Shown: positions 1 to 8,082 of the stretch, one piece after another
Layout: each line of letters opens with the position of its first letter
Position numbering within the stretch: the first letter of the stretch is position 1
DNA from: Alicyclobacillus tolerans
GTDB lineage: Bacteria > Bacillota > Bacilli > Alicyclobacillales > Alicyclobacillaceae
Assembly (NCBI RefSeq): GCF_001447355.1
Contig: NZ_JXBW01000001.1
Location: forward strand, 1 to 64,000
Reading direction: 5' to 3'
DNA length: 64,000 nt
Translations under genes and position numbers: made by a program
Notes under the pieces: model-generated
Told to the model about the DNA's origin: nothing
The model's database searches: none
The model's input: only the letters and a program-made list of their open reading frames with translations

Positions 1-292
1 TATACTACGCAGGATGGAGATTGTCCAATGTATTTTTGTGGATACCCATTTCTGTTGAGCATTATGCATTCCCGATACTCGCCATTTTCACACGTTTCGC
101 TATCTGTACAGCATCGGTGTGCACCATGTGCCTCTATGGGTTGCCGCTCATGCGCACACGACATTGCCCGTATGAGTTGAGACAGCCAGGAGAAGGACTC
201 GCTTCCCCTGGCCAAAAAATCGACGCTAACCATCGGCTATGCAACGGGAACGCGCCCACGGCATGTGTCTGCGCTCTACCATTCTGCGTAGC
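1..292. other. No gene recognised; small inverted repeat
   Basis: I see no convincing gene here; the open frame on the plus strand has no recognisable domain and runs antisense into the following gene. An interrupted inverted repeat lies at about 188-215 (GCCAG with CTGGC, inner GAAG with CTTC). It is about 80 bases past the stop of the minus-strand gene and could end its transcript, but no T-run follows on the minus strand. Confidence 0.4.
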
Positions 293-1396
293 CTATTTTG
301 TTAGAAACTTTGCAAATCCCGCTTGGTACTCTGCCAATCGGGCCAGCATCGTACCTTCCAAAAGCGATCGCGCGGGTTTGGGATTCATTTCAATCATCTT
401 GACCGATCCATCCTCTTCAACTGCCATATCAAAACCCACCAATGCAGTGGCCGGATAGCGTCGCGAGAGTGCTCGCGCAATCGCCCGGGCGCGGGCTTCC
501 AGCGCATCCAGCGGGATGGCCTTGCCGTCTGCCTCAGCCATTTGTGCAAGCCGACTTAGTGGCACCCGCTCGCCCCCCGCGACGATGTTTGTCACCACAC
601 CGTCCGGCGCTGCCAGTTTGGGAACGATACCGACAAGTTGCCACTCACCATGTTCGTCGCGGTGCAGGACAACGCGAAAATCGACTTTGCGGCCACCGAT
701 GCTCAAAAGTCTTAAGCCACGCTGCACCAGATAACCTCCGATGCGCCGCCGCAGCCATGTGCGAAGCTGGGATTCCGACATCACCTTGCGCCATTTTCCG
801 CCCTCTGCACCTCGTCGATCCGCACTGACCCTGTACTGGTCTGCACGGAGCCGTTCGATCCGGTAGACGTTCATCCCCCCATAGCCACCGATGGGTTTCA
901 CGTAGGCAGTTTGCCACTCGTTTACGCGATGAATCACTTGTTCACTCGATACAATGCGCTCCGTTTCTGGTGTCGCTTCGCTCAGACCTGCCTGGCGCAA
1001 CACCGCAATCATCTTCCACTTTCCCGGCAACATCGGATTAAACAACGGAATGTGATGCCGTTTGGCCTGTGTGCGAAGTGTCGCAGAATAACCCCGAATC
1101 GCCAGATGCACGTACACATTTTCATAGATCACGTCAGGCAACCGCAGAGTCCGCTTGACCCAGTTTCCCTCCGGCACCTGTGGACGTTCCGGTACGTATC
1201 CGTTCACGGTTGCGGTTTGCCAGTTCACGTGGTGCGGATCGAACAAGCAAACCTCTAACCCTTGTCTTACTGCGGCACGCGCAATGCGGACATAGTGAAG
1301 CGCAGGACGCCTCTTCGCACCGCGAACAATCGGCAACGATGTCGTCGCAATTCCGAACAGTTTTCGTTGGTTCCCTTCCTCAGCCACGCCCACCAC
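293..1396 (-). CDS. YheC/YheD-family ATP-grasp protein (spore coat-associated type)
   Basis: A 367-residue protein of the YheC/YheD family, ATP-grasp proteins linked to the endospore coat in Bacillus; substrate unknown. The ATP-grasp signature is visible: a VKPIGGYGGMNV glycine-rich strand near residue 165, and a C-terminal EMNPKPAR segment matching the Mg-binding Glu/Asn of the fold. The N-terminal third (LFGIATTSL, then VCLFDPHHVNW) looks like the pre-ATP-grasp domain. The start is GTG at 1396; further in-frame GTG codons follow closely, so the true start may be a few codons in. It stands alone with no co-directional neighbour. A second family member lies at 14955-15800, and the two have diverged strongly. 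Family assignment is firm; function is not. Confidence 0.85.
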   Translation of the reverse strand: MVGVAEEGNQRKLFGIATTSLPIVRGAKRRPALHYVRIARAAVRQGLEVCLFDPHHVNWQTATVNGYVPERPQVPEGNWVKRTLRLPDVIYENVYVHLAIRGYSATLRTQAKRHHIPLFNPMLPGKWKMIAVLRQAGLSEATPETERIVSSEQVIHRVNEWQTAYVKPIGGYGGMNVYRIERLRADQYRVSADRRGAEGGKWRKVMSESQLRTWLRRRIGGYLVQRGLRLLSIGGRKVDFRVVLHRDEHGEWQLVGIVPKLAAPDGVVTNIVAGGERVPLSRLAQMAEADGKAIPLDALEARARAIARALSRRYPATALVGFDMAVEEDGSVKMIEMNPKPARSLLEGTMLARLAEYQAGFAKFLTK

Positions 1397-1549
1397 CTCA
1401 CTCGTTCCCCCACCATGATATGTGGCAAGTTGGCGTATGACTGTGCGGCTGTAACGTAAGCGTCAATTCAACCCCACGTGGCGTTGGCCCCCCCGCTGCT
1501 TGAAAATGTCCTCATAAAACCACCGGAGAGTTCTTGTATGGGAGAATAC

Positions 1550-1742
1550 ATGTCTCACCAAGAGCGCCGTGAACTTTGGCGCGAGCGCATCGCCTGAAGA
1601 GAGATGTCGTGTGCGGATGGCGCAAAGCAAGCCGATCCTGGACGCGCTCTTGGCATGGTTGAAAAGATAGGAACGACAGGTGTTGCCGAAAAGCGCGTTG
1701 GGGCAAGCGGTGAGCTACTGTCTGAAGCCGCATTGGGGGTAA
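1550..1742 (+). pseudogene. Decayed IS66 transposase (TnpC) fragment
   Basis: Two short frames joined by a frameshift resemble the C-terminal part of the IS66 large transposase. The second, from 1617, reads SKPILDALLAWLKR, a stop (TAG at 1668), then ERQVLPKSALGQAVSYCL, which matches the IS66 pattern of 'LDAxxxWL ... VLPKSxLGQAxxY'. The first, from 1550, reads SHQERRELWRERIA, like the stretch just before it. The gene is cut after residue equivalents around the LGQA motif and cannot encode an active enzyme. Confidence 0.75.
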
Positions 1743-1862
1743 TACAAGGTGCGTACTATTTGACTTGACGCTCACGAAACTCCATCGCCTTCGAGATTCG
1801 CGTGACTCCGAATCAAGGTATGGTTGATTTGAACGTTGCCTCGTACACGCTACTGGACGGGG

Positions 1863-2369
1863 CTACGAGAGATCCATATCGCTCCCATTCTTGAATTCGA
1901 TGGACCAGTTAGAGTGTGACAACTGGCTCTGCTGTATTGGAAGAATCATGTACCAAAATCCATTTTCGAGAATATGGGCAAAATAGACTTGATCGCAATA
2001 TCGATATGTAATGTTTTTGATTTGAAGGTTGAGTGCTAATCCCCAAGCAAAAGTGTCCTTAGGCAATTTAATGGAAGACACATGATTGACTTTAAATTCG
2101 ATAAAGTCGGATTGGCATTTGCTGCTTTTTCTTGAAGGCGCCATCCCCACAAACGTATATATCGCCAATATTCCGCCATATAGCCTTACCCTGACCCCAA
2201 TATTATGTATTCGAACTTTTTGTGCCAATATTCTACGCGTATTTCTGGAGGTTAAACGATACATCTGGGAATCGAATTGGACCAGTATGAGATGAAATGT
2301 GGATACCGTTTTCTTCTCGATAGATGGGAGGATGTCCTGAATTATGCTCAAAGAAGATTTGTGCTGCAT
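1863..2369 (-). CDS. AT-rich orphan ORF, hypothetical protein
   Basis: An open frame of 168 codons in a stretch clearly richer in A+T than the rest of the window. I recognise no family. The product is rich in aromatic and beta-forming residues (e.g. NGFWYMILPIQQSQ near the C terminus), lacks a signal peptide or membrane segment, and has no good Shine-Dalgarno sequence before the ATG at 2369 or before internal Met codons. It sits between two IS66 fragments on the opposite strand. It may be a passenger gene brought in with the insertion sequences, a truncated remnant, or a chance ORF. Confidence 0.35.
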   Translation of the reverse strand: MQHKSSLSIIQDILPSIEKKTVSTFHLILVQFDSQMYRLTSRNTRRILAQKVRIHNIGVRVRLYGGILAIYTFVGMAPSRKSSKCQSDFIEFKVNHVSSIKLPKDTFAWGLALNLQIKNITYRYCDQVYFAHILENGFWYMILPIQQSQLSHSNWSIEFKNGSDMDLS

Positions 2370-2399
2370 TCTCTATATAGAAAGCCCTCAACTAAATGA

Positions 2400-2930
2400 A
2401 CCCCACCAACTCTGTTACTGGGTTCGGCGCTTTCGAGATGAGGTTTCCCATGTCACACAGCCTGCGTTTGTCTCCATTGTGACAGACGAATGCCCTGCCT
2501 CGGTTATCACGCTTCGGGTGAGCAAGGTGGAGCCAACGTGCGGCCCGGATATGACACGACGACTTCTTGGAGTGCTCGTCTGGCTCGTGATGGCGTCTTG
2601 TTGACCCTGGACCTGACACACCAGCATCGCGTCTATTTAGCATGCTGCGCCACAGATACGCGAAAGCGCATCGACGGTTTCAGGCGCTCATTCAAGTGCC
2701 GTTTCGGTTCCATCCGCTCTCACCTTGCCTGTTTGTCTTTGCAATCGGCAACGGGACAAGCTCCAAATCCTGCACTGATCACCTAGCGGCTTGTGGCTTT
2801 TCTACCCGCGCCTAAAGTGCGATCGGTTCACTCGGCCGGGAGCCAAAGACGCAAAAACGCTCATCATCACGCGCCGGAAGTGGAACTGGCTCCTGGATGG
2901 CCTGCCCCTTGGGGAGAAAACCATGTGTGG
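2400..2930 (+). pseudogene. Decayed IS66 TnpA C-terminus and TnpB
   Basis: IS66 accessory genes broken by frameshifts. From about 2410 a frame reads YWVRRFRDE and later SVITLRV, like the end of TnpA. From about 2610 TnpB appears: HQHRVYLACCATDTRKRIDGF, matching 'RVYLACGATDMRKSIDGL'. It continues from 2690 in another frame (FRFHPLSPCLFVF) and from 2791 in a third (WLFYPRLKCDRFTRP ... RKWNWLLDGLPL). At least two frameshifts break it. Because the TnpC fragment lies upstream on the same strand rather than downstream, the two remnants are either different copies or rearranged. Confidence 0.8.
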
Positions 2931-3030
2931 TCCGCTTTACGCTTACGCTGTTACCATCTCGAGCTTCCTAACAAAAAACGCGATCCTCCAACTGGTACTA
3001 CCAGCTGGCGATCGCGCCGGGCAAGTTCTA

Positions 3031-3384
3031 TTACTTCGTGTATTCAACCGTCACCTTTGTGTGAATGCCGCCGCGAATGGTAAAATCACCAACGACTTTG
3101 GCGGATCGAGGCTCAGCAGCAGCAACAAAGTCATTTAGGATGCGATTGACGCAGTCCTCGTGATAGCTGGCCTCATTGCGATAGCTCCACAAATAAAGCT
3201 TAAGGGACTTTAGTTCCACCAGCTTCTCATGTGGCTGGTATTCGATATAGATGGTCGCAAAGTCTGGTTGTCCCGTCATCGGACAGAGCGTCGTGAACTC
3301 GGCGGTCTCCATCTCTACTGTATAGACGCGATCCGGATGTGGATTCGGGACGGTTACCAGCATCTTACTAGGTTGATTCAACAT
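3031..3384 (-). CDS. queF: NADPH-dependent 7-cyano-7-deazaguanine reductase
   Basis: QueF reduces preQ0 to preQ1 in the cytoplasm, using NADPH, for queuosine in tRNA. The product has 117 residues, the short single-domain form; Bacillus subtilis QueF is longer at both ends. The signature is clear: TTLCPMTGQPDFATIYI carries the catalytic Cys34, which forms the thioimide with the substrate, and the nearby Asp41. ELKSLKLYLWSYRNE is the substrate/NADPH-binding helix, and DFTIRGGI ends the fold. The ATG at 3384 follows AGAGGTG at good spacing. It is a single gene with its own promoter (see 3445-3473). The later pathway genes queA and tgt are at 55.8-58.0 kb. Confidence 0.95.
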   Translation of the reverse strand: MLNQPSKMLVTVPNPHPDRVYTVEMETAEFTTLCPMTGQPDFATIYIEYQPHEKLVELKSLKLYLWSYRNEASYHEDCVNRILNDFVAAAEPRSAKVVGDFTIRGGIHTKVTVEYTK

Positions 3385-3444
3385 TCCATTTCACCTCTAC
3401 GAACATGGCGCCATCAGCGCCGGAATATGCGCAGGTCCCGTACA

Positions 3445-3473
3445 ACTATACCGTCTCTGGCGATTGTGGACAA
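3445..3473 (-). promoter_or_regulatory. Sigma-A promoter of queF
   Basis: Read on the minus strand, TTGTCC (3473-3468), a 17-base spacer and TATAGT (3450-3445) form a good vegetative promoter. It leaves a leader of about 50 bases before the queF start. The leader holds a short hairpin (GGCGC/GCGCC, about 3409-3423) but does not match the preQ1 riboswitch patterns I know. Confidence 0.7.
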
Positions 3474-3499
3474 CCTACTAGCGGAAGGAGAATTCGCTG

Positions 3500-4912
3500 A
3501 TGGCTAAAAGCGATGAACGTATTGTGTTGCCGGCGGCATTTTGCGAACTTATGCAGCAGTGGATGGGCGCGGAAGCGGACTTGTTGTTCCAGGCGCTTGC
3601 CTCGCCGCCCACCCGCGGCCTTCGCATAACGAAAAGCAAAGCCGCGCCTGTATCTATACCCGACGTTCTGCTGCCCCATCTCAGCGCGGCCATCGCCTGG
3701 ACGCCAGACGGATATTATATCGATCTCAACGCACCGCTTGGTAAGACCGTGTTACATGAAGCTGGGGCCTACTACCTGCAGGAGCCGTCTGCGATGGCCA
3801 TCGCGATCGCGGTTGCTCCACAAACCGGCGAACGCATTCTCGATCTGTGTGCAGCACCCGGTGGCAAAACCACCTATGTAGCATCGTTGCTTTCGCGCGC
3901 AGGGGGTGGACAGCTTATTGCAAACGAAATACATCCGACGCGCGTGCGTGCACTTGCCGAAAACGTTGAGCGCGTTGGCGCAAACGCCGCCATCGTCAAC
4001 GAATCGCCGGATCGGTTGGCCGAAGCGTGGTCGGCTTCGTTCGACGCTGTGCTCGTCGACGCGCCCTGCTCCGGCGAAGGTATGTTTCGCAAAGACCCAG
4101 AGGCCGTTCGCGAGTGGCAAGCCGCTAATCCGGAGCGCTGCCAGATTAGGCAACGAGACATACTGAAAAGCGCCGTCCAGTTGCTTAAACCGGGCGGACG
4201 CCTCATCTACTCGACCTGTACGTTTAATCCGATGGAGAATGAACAAATTGTCGCATGGTTACTCGACTCGTTTCCACTCGCGATCGAACCGCTTCCGGAA
4301 TGGCCTGGATGGAGCTGTGGGCGACCGGAATGGGGATCGGATCGCCCTGAACTTGTCGGCACTCGCCGCCTCTGGCCGCACCTTGCGCACGGCGAAGGGC
4401 ACTTTGTCGCCCGTCTGCGATTGGCAGAGGACGCGTCGCCAAGGACGCCCCGCGTTCGGGGGGCGCGACCGGCGAAAGGCCCTCGCGACTGGTCGGCTTG
4501 GCTGCACTCCATGGTGACGGATCCGCCGCCATCCTTTGTTCAGCCGCGCCTGCACAAAGACGTCGTGTTCAGCGATGAGTTAGCTGGATTGCCAACGGAT
4601 GGATTGCGCATTTTGCGGCCAGGATGCCCGGTGGCAACGTGGAAGAACGGCCAGTTCGCACCACACCACGCCCTATCTCGCGCCTTGCCCGCCCATGCTT
4701 TTCTTTCTTCGGCGGAACTTGACGAAGATAGGGCCATGACCTATTTGCGCGGAGAAGCGCTCGATAACCCGTCAAATTTGCGCGGGTTTGTCCATCTGAC
4801 ATATGCCGGATATGGGCTTGGCTTTGCCAAGGGTGCCCCTTCGCGGCTGAATAATCTGTATCCAAAAGGCTTGCGCTCCGCCTATCTTGAGCCGTTAGAG
4901 CGCCCGGATTGA
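3500..4912 (+). CDS. RsmF-like rRNA (cytosine-C5) methyltransferase
   Basis: A 470-residue SAM-dependent RNA m5C methyltransferase of the NSUN/RsmB-RsmF family. SAM binding is shown by DLCAAPGGKT (about 115-124). The two cysteines of the m5C mechanism are Cys190 in VDAPCSGEGMFRKDP and Cys240 in YSTCTFNPMENE. The long C-terminal part (from about 300) matches the extension of RsmF/YebU enzymes, with a PUA-like end (YAGYGLGFAKG). 16S rRNA is the usual target; the exact cytosine cannot be told from sequence. ATG at 3500 is preceded by GGAAGGAG. It is divergent from queF and separated from it by the queF promoter. Confidence 0.9.
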   Translation: MAKSDERIVLPAAFCELMQQWMGAEADLLFQALASPPTRGLRITKSKAAPVSIPDVLLPHLSAAIAWTPDGYYIDLNAPLGKTVLHEAGAYYLQEPSAMAIAIAVAPQTGERILDLCAAPGGKTTYVASLLSRAGGGQLIANEIHPTRVRALAENVERVGANAAIVNESPDRLAEAWSASFDAVLVDAPCSGEGMFRKDPEAVREWQAANPERCQIRQRDILKSAVQLLKPGGRLIYSTCTFNPMENEQIVAWLLDSFPLAIEPLPEWPGWSCGRPEWGSDRPELVGTRRLWPHLAHGEGHFVARLRLAEDASPRTPRVRGARPAKGPRDWSAWLHSMVTDPPPSFVQPRLHKDVVFSDELAGLPTDGLRILRPGCPVATWKNGQFAPHHALSRALPAHAFLSSAELDEDRAMTYLRGEALDNPSNLRGFVHLTYAGYGLGFAKGAPSRLNNLYPKGLRSAYLEPLERPD

Positions 4913-4973
4913 GAACGGTTTGCCCCCGCCCCTCGTACGATGAGGTCGTAACCGACGGAAATCGAGGTGGGCG

Positions 4974-5927
4974 ATGTTGGCAAACGAGATAAAGGTAGCC
5001 GTTTTCGGTGCCGGCGGTACCGGTGGCGCGATTGCAGAACTCCTTTTGTACAACAATTTCGGTGAGATCGCCCTCATCGATGTAAACGGCGCACTGGCGG
5101 AAGGCAAGGCGCTTGATATCGGCCAAGCCGGTGCCTTGACAGGCTGTGACAGCCGTGTGCAAGGTGGTAGCGATCCCGTACTCTGCGCCGGGGCACAGAT
5201 TGTTGTAATTACCGCCGGGATCGGGCGACGGCCGGGAATCGCGCGAGAGGAATTATTGGCGACAAACGCACAGATTGTGGGAGACATTTGCGAGGTCATC
5301 AAGCAATTGGCGCCAAATGCATTCGTGATTGTACTAACCAATCCGGCAGACATCCTCGCCCGTGTAGCCTGGGAGAAAAGCGGATTTGCTGCCAACAAGG
5401 TGGTCGCGCAAGGTGGAATTCTCGACAGCGCTCGTCTAGCAACCTGGATAGCGGCCTTGTGTGATGTCAGTCAGCGCGACGTGCGCGCAATGATCCTAGG
5501 TGGCCACGGCGATCACATGCTGCCCGTTCGGCAGTTCGCATCCATCCACGGCATACCCGCCTCTCTTTTGATGACCGATGAACTCTGGCAAACGGCCGTC
5601 GAACGCACTCGCCAAGGCGGTGGTGAAATTTTGTCTAAATTTCATACACACGGCGCTGCGGTAACACCCGCACACGCGGTCGTGGCGATGATTCAGGCCC
5701 TTCTTTCGCCGATTCCGCAGTTGCTTCCCGTCTCCGTGCGCAGCGCAGGTGCGTATGGCCTGCCAGAAGACGTATTTATAGGGCTTCCTGTCAAGCTCTC
5801 ACACAAGGGCGTCGAACATGTACTCGAACTGCCCCTTGAAGCTGACGAACTTGCCCAATTGCATCGCTCCGCGGCCATCCTTGACCAAGCGTTTCAAGCA
5901 TGGCGAACATGTCAATCTTCATCGTAA
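4974..5927 (+). CDS. mdh: Malate dehydrogenase, LDH/MDH superfamily
   Basis: An NAD-dependent 2-hydroxyacid dehydrogenase of 317 residues. The nucleotide-binding motif GAGGTG is at 12-17. AGIGRRPGIAREELL places Arg at the substrate-specificity position, typical of malate rather than lactate dehydrogenase. The catalytic pair is Asp151 (GILDSARL, with substrate Arg154) and His178 (GGHGDHMLPV). It oxidises malate to oxaloacetate in the cytosol. The usual TNPVD is TNPAD and the usual GMAGVLDS is AQGGILDS, so it is a slightly divergent member. GAGGTGG precedes the ATG. It ends convergently with the next gene, overlapping it by 16 bases. Confidence 0.88.
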   Translation: MLANEIKVAVFGAGGTGGAIAELLLYNNFGEIALIDVNGALAEGKALDIGQAGALTGCDSRVQGGSDPVLCAGAQIVVITAGIGRRPGIAREELLATNAQIVGDICEVIKQLAPNAFVIVLTNPADILARVAWEKSGFAANKVVAQGGILDSARLATWIAALCDVSQRDVRAMILGGHGDHMLPVRQFASIHGIPASLLMTDELWQTAVERTRQGGGEILSKFHTHGAAVTPAHAVVAMIQALLSPIPQLLPVSVRSAGAYGLPEDVFIGLPVKLSHKGVEHVLELPLEADELAQLHRSAAILDQAFQAWRTCQSSS

Positions 5928-6769
5928 TGATAGAAACCCTCGCCCGTTTTGCGGCCTAGCTTTCCAGATCGGACCAATTGGCGAAGCAACCGCGGCGGGC
6001 GATATTTTGGATCTCCTGTTTCTCGCAACAACGTTTCAGTGATGGTTAAAAGCGCATCAAGTCCCATCTTATCGGCCAACGCCAGCGGCCCTATCGGATG
6101 GTTCGCGCCAAGCCGCATCGCGGTATCAATATCCTCCGCAGTCGCTAGCCCTTCTTGCAGCATAAAGATGGCTTCATTGACCATCGGCACAAGAATGCGA
6201 TTGACGACGAAGGGTGGGACATCCTGAACGACGATGGGCGTCTTGTCGATCCGCCTACACAAGGCAACTGCGACCTCAAACGTTTCGTAACTCGTTTCGT
6301 ACCCACGCGCAATCTCCACTAAACCGACGGTTGAGACAGGATGGAAGAAATGCATTCCGATAAAGCGATCCGGACGCAACGTAGCCTGAGCCAATTCCGT
6401 GATGGACAGCCCTGAAGTACCTGTGACAAACACTGTGCGCTCTGGACATATTCGATCGAGCTGTGAGAAGACCATGCGCTTTGTCTCGAGATCCTCCGGT
6501 ACCGCCTCAATGACGATGTCCGCCTCGTCCATTCCGTCGAGACGCGTTAGCGTGCGAATGCGGTGTAGCACCCCTTCCATCTCGTCCTGCATCAAGCGCG
6601 CATGTCGTGCCTGTGAAGCCACGCGTTGGCCAATTTGAAACATGGCCGTTTCGACGACGTTCGGATCCACGTCGTACAGCCGCACTTGCAATCCGCTAAC
6701 AGCACAGGTCATGGCAATCCCTCGCCCAACTGCTCCTGCGCCGACGATCCCGACAGTCTGAACCTCCAC
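5912..6769 (-). CDS. 3-hydroxyacyl-CoA (3-hydroxybutyryl-CoA) dehydrogenase
   Basis: A 285-residue NAD-dependent dehydrogenase of the HBD/PaaH type: (S)-3-hydroxyacyl-CoA to 3-ketoacyl-CoA, in beta-oxidation or butanoate metabolism. The Rossmann motif GIVGAGAVGRG is at the N terminus, the catalytic His lies in GMHFFHPV, and the C-terminal domain has PPFVVNRILVPMVNEA and GANHPIGPLALAD. The frame is open to 6910, but the best start is GTG at 6769, nine bases after GGAGGA, which puts the glycine motif at the expected distance. Single gene; its 3' end overlaps mdh tail to tail. Confidence 0.9.
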   Translation of the reverse strand: MEVQTVGIVGAGAVGRGIAMTCAVSGLQVRLYDVDPNVVETAMFQIGQRVASQARHARLMQDEMEGVLHRIRTLTRLDGMDEADIVIEAVPEDLETKRMVFSQLDRICPERTVFVTGTSGLSITELAQATLRPDRFIGMHFFHPVSTVGLVEIARGYETSYETFEVAVALCRRIDKTPIVVQDVPPFVVNRILVPMVNEAIFMLQEGLATAEDIDTAMRLGANHPIGPLALADKMGLDALLTITETLLRETGDPKYRPPRLLRQLVRSGKLGRKTGEGFYHYDED

Positions 6770-6931
6770 GGACAGCCCTCCTCCGGTCACTATTATGTCA
6801 CAAATGCAGGCTTGCGAGTGAAGCTTTTCGTTTGTATTTCCGCATAGCAAAACGGAACTTGGAAAACATTCATATACGCTACCCATTTGCCCGCCATGTG
6901 CAGGCTGCAAAAGAAAAAGGAGGGACAGCGT

Positions 6932-7060
6932 ATGCGGGATAGCATTTTGTACTTGCTCCTAGCTGCCGCATTCGCCCTATATCTGACATGGCGTCTGAGT
7001 TCGTCTCTGCGCCAAACGTTACGTCAACGCGGAAAACTTCGCAAAGAACAGGAAACGTAA
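6932..7060 (+). CDS. 42-residue single-pass membrane peptide
   Basis: A short gene preceded by a strong Shine-Dalgarno (AAAGGAGGG, six bases before ATG). The product starts MRDSILYLLLAAAFALYLTW, one hydrophobic helix of about 16 residues, followed by an Arg/Lys/Gln-rich tail (RLSSSLRQTLRQRGKLRKEQET). The positive tail predicts a cytoplasmic C terminus. It ends two bases before the stop of the convergent SDR gene. No family recognised. The ribosome site and clean codon use argue that it is real. Confidence 0.6.
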   Translation: MRDSILYLLLAAAFALYLTWRLSSSLRQTLRQRGKLRKEQET

Positions 7061-7062
7061 CG

Positions 7063-7836
7063 TCACGGCGCGCGCTTTGGAAACGAATCTTTCGCTACGA
7101 TCTCGCGGGCGCCGGTCACCTCGAGAACCGTTCCGTTCACTTCCTGGCTGTCCTCGCGCAGAAACCATTCCACTGCGCGTGCAACATCCTCGCCGACCGG
7201 CGGCCGCAACCCTTCCTCCGTTCGCTCAGCGGCGACATCTTCAATCATCCGCATCTTGTCCTCACCGCGAATGTCCCCAGGGCAAACCATGTTTGCGGTA
7301 ATTCCATATGTGCGCTCTTCGCGCGCGATCGACCGTGTAAGTGCCGCCAACCCGGACTTCGCTGCGGCATACGCCGCCCGATAACGCCAGCCACGCGCTT
7401 CGCCAGCTCCTTCGTAGCCCACCGTAACAAACCGGCCAAACCCCCGCGCGCGCATGTCGTGGACAACTTCCCTATACAGCCAAAAAAAGTTCGTCAAGTT
7501 CCCGTGCATCATACGCTGCCACATCTCTTCATCGTAATCGGCCAACGGTTTGCGTTCGAAAACAAAGGGCCCGAAATTATGAACCAGCGCATCAATATGG
7601 GAAAATTGCTGTTTTGCTTGCGCAAGCGCATCGAGCACAGACGCTCGATCGAATAAGTCACAGGAAATGGCGAGAACACCGCGCCCCTGTTCCGCGACAT
7701 CTGCCGCGAGGCGCAGTGCTTCTTCCTGACTCTTGCCGTATGTAAAGGCTACGTCCCAGCCGGCCCGTGCAAGCCTTAACACCATCGCGTGCCCGAGACC
7801 TTTGCCTGCCGATGTGATAAACGCGGTCTTCGCCAA
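7063..7836 (-). CDS. SDR-family oxidoreductase, atypical active site
   Basis: A 257-residue short-chain dehydrogenase/reductase resembling FabG-like 3-oxoacyl reductases. The cofactor motif is TSAGKGLG (8-15, first Gly replaced by Ser) and the usual NNAG is HNFG. The Tyr-x3-Lys pair is intact (Tyr156, Lys160 in AAYAAAKSGL), as is the N113 region (GNLTNFF). The catalytic Ser about 13 residues before the Tyr is missing: the segment reads TVGYEGAGEARG. Substrate is unknown. Start is TTG at 7836 after TAGGAGG. The IS110 element begins about 20 bases upstream, so its native promoter may have been displaced. Confidence 0.82.
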   Translation of the reverse strand: MAKTAFITSAGKGLGHAMVLRLARAGWDVAFTYGKSQEEALRLAADVAEQGRGVLAISCDLFDRASVLDALAQAKQQFSHIDALVHNFGPFVFERKPLADYDEEMWQRMMHGNLTNFFWLYREVVHDMRARGFGRFVTVGYEGAGEARGWRYRAAYAAAKSGLAALTRSIAREERTYGITANMVCPGDIRGEDKMRMIEDVAAERTEEGLRPPVGEDVARAVEWFLREDSQEVNGTVLEVTGAREIVAKDSFPKRAP

Positions 7837-7889
7837 GACTTGTCCTCCTAGTATATTGATGTCACGTACTCCAAAGAGTTTTGAGATAA

Positions 7890-8070
7890 AATTCTCGTAG
7901 TGGTCGGGGTACTACGATGCCCTCCTTGGGACCATTGGTTCTCGACTAAAAGAGTGCAGTCCCCGCCTTGCGAGTGTTTACGAATGAGCTGGATGTTGGA
8001 GGGTTTGATCCTGTCTCCGAATCTCAAACTAGGTTGTACATCGCAAGGTTGTGCGGATCCGACCCATTTG
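7890..8070 (+). ncRNA. Candidate IS110 bridge RNA
   Basis: The non-coding left end can fold into three consecutive stem-loops. First, TCGTAGT/ACTACGA (7895-7901 with 7911-7917). Second, GGGAC/GTCCC (7928-7932 with 7959-7963) enclosing a 26-base loop. Third, CCTTGCGA/TCGCAAGG (7966-7973 with 8041-8048), extended by TGT/ACA past one bulged base, with an inner GTTTGA/TCAAAC stem (8003-8008 with 8024-8029). A 5' stem-loop followed by two internal-loop stems is the layout described for bridge RNAs of IS110 recombinases. Ends and guide segments are inferred, not demonstrated. Confidence 0.55.
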
Positions 8071-8082
8071 GAGGTACGTGCA

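Noticed and set aside
21-458. Plus-strand frame at the window start
   Set aside because: No domain, no Shine-Dalgarno sequence, and it overlaps the 3' end of the YheC/YheD gene on the other strand.
1512-1775. Minus-strand frame of 87 codons
   Set aside because: The plus strand of the same stretch reads as a decayed IS66 transposase, which explains the sequence better.
3385-3440. preQ1 riboswitch before queF
   Set aside because: The leader is short and holds only a simple hairpin; the A-rich tail and pseudoknot pattern of preQ1-I and the larger preQ1-II pattern are absent.
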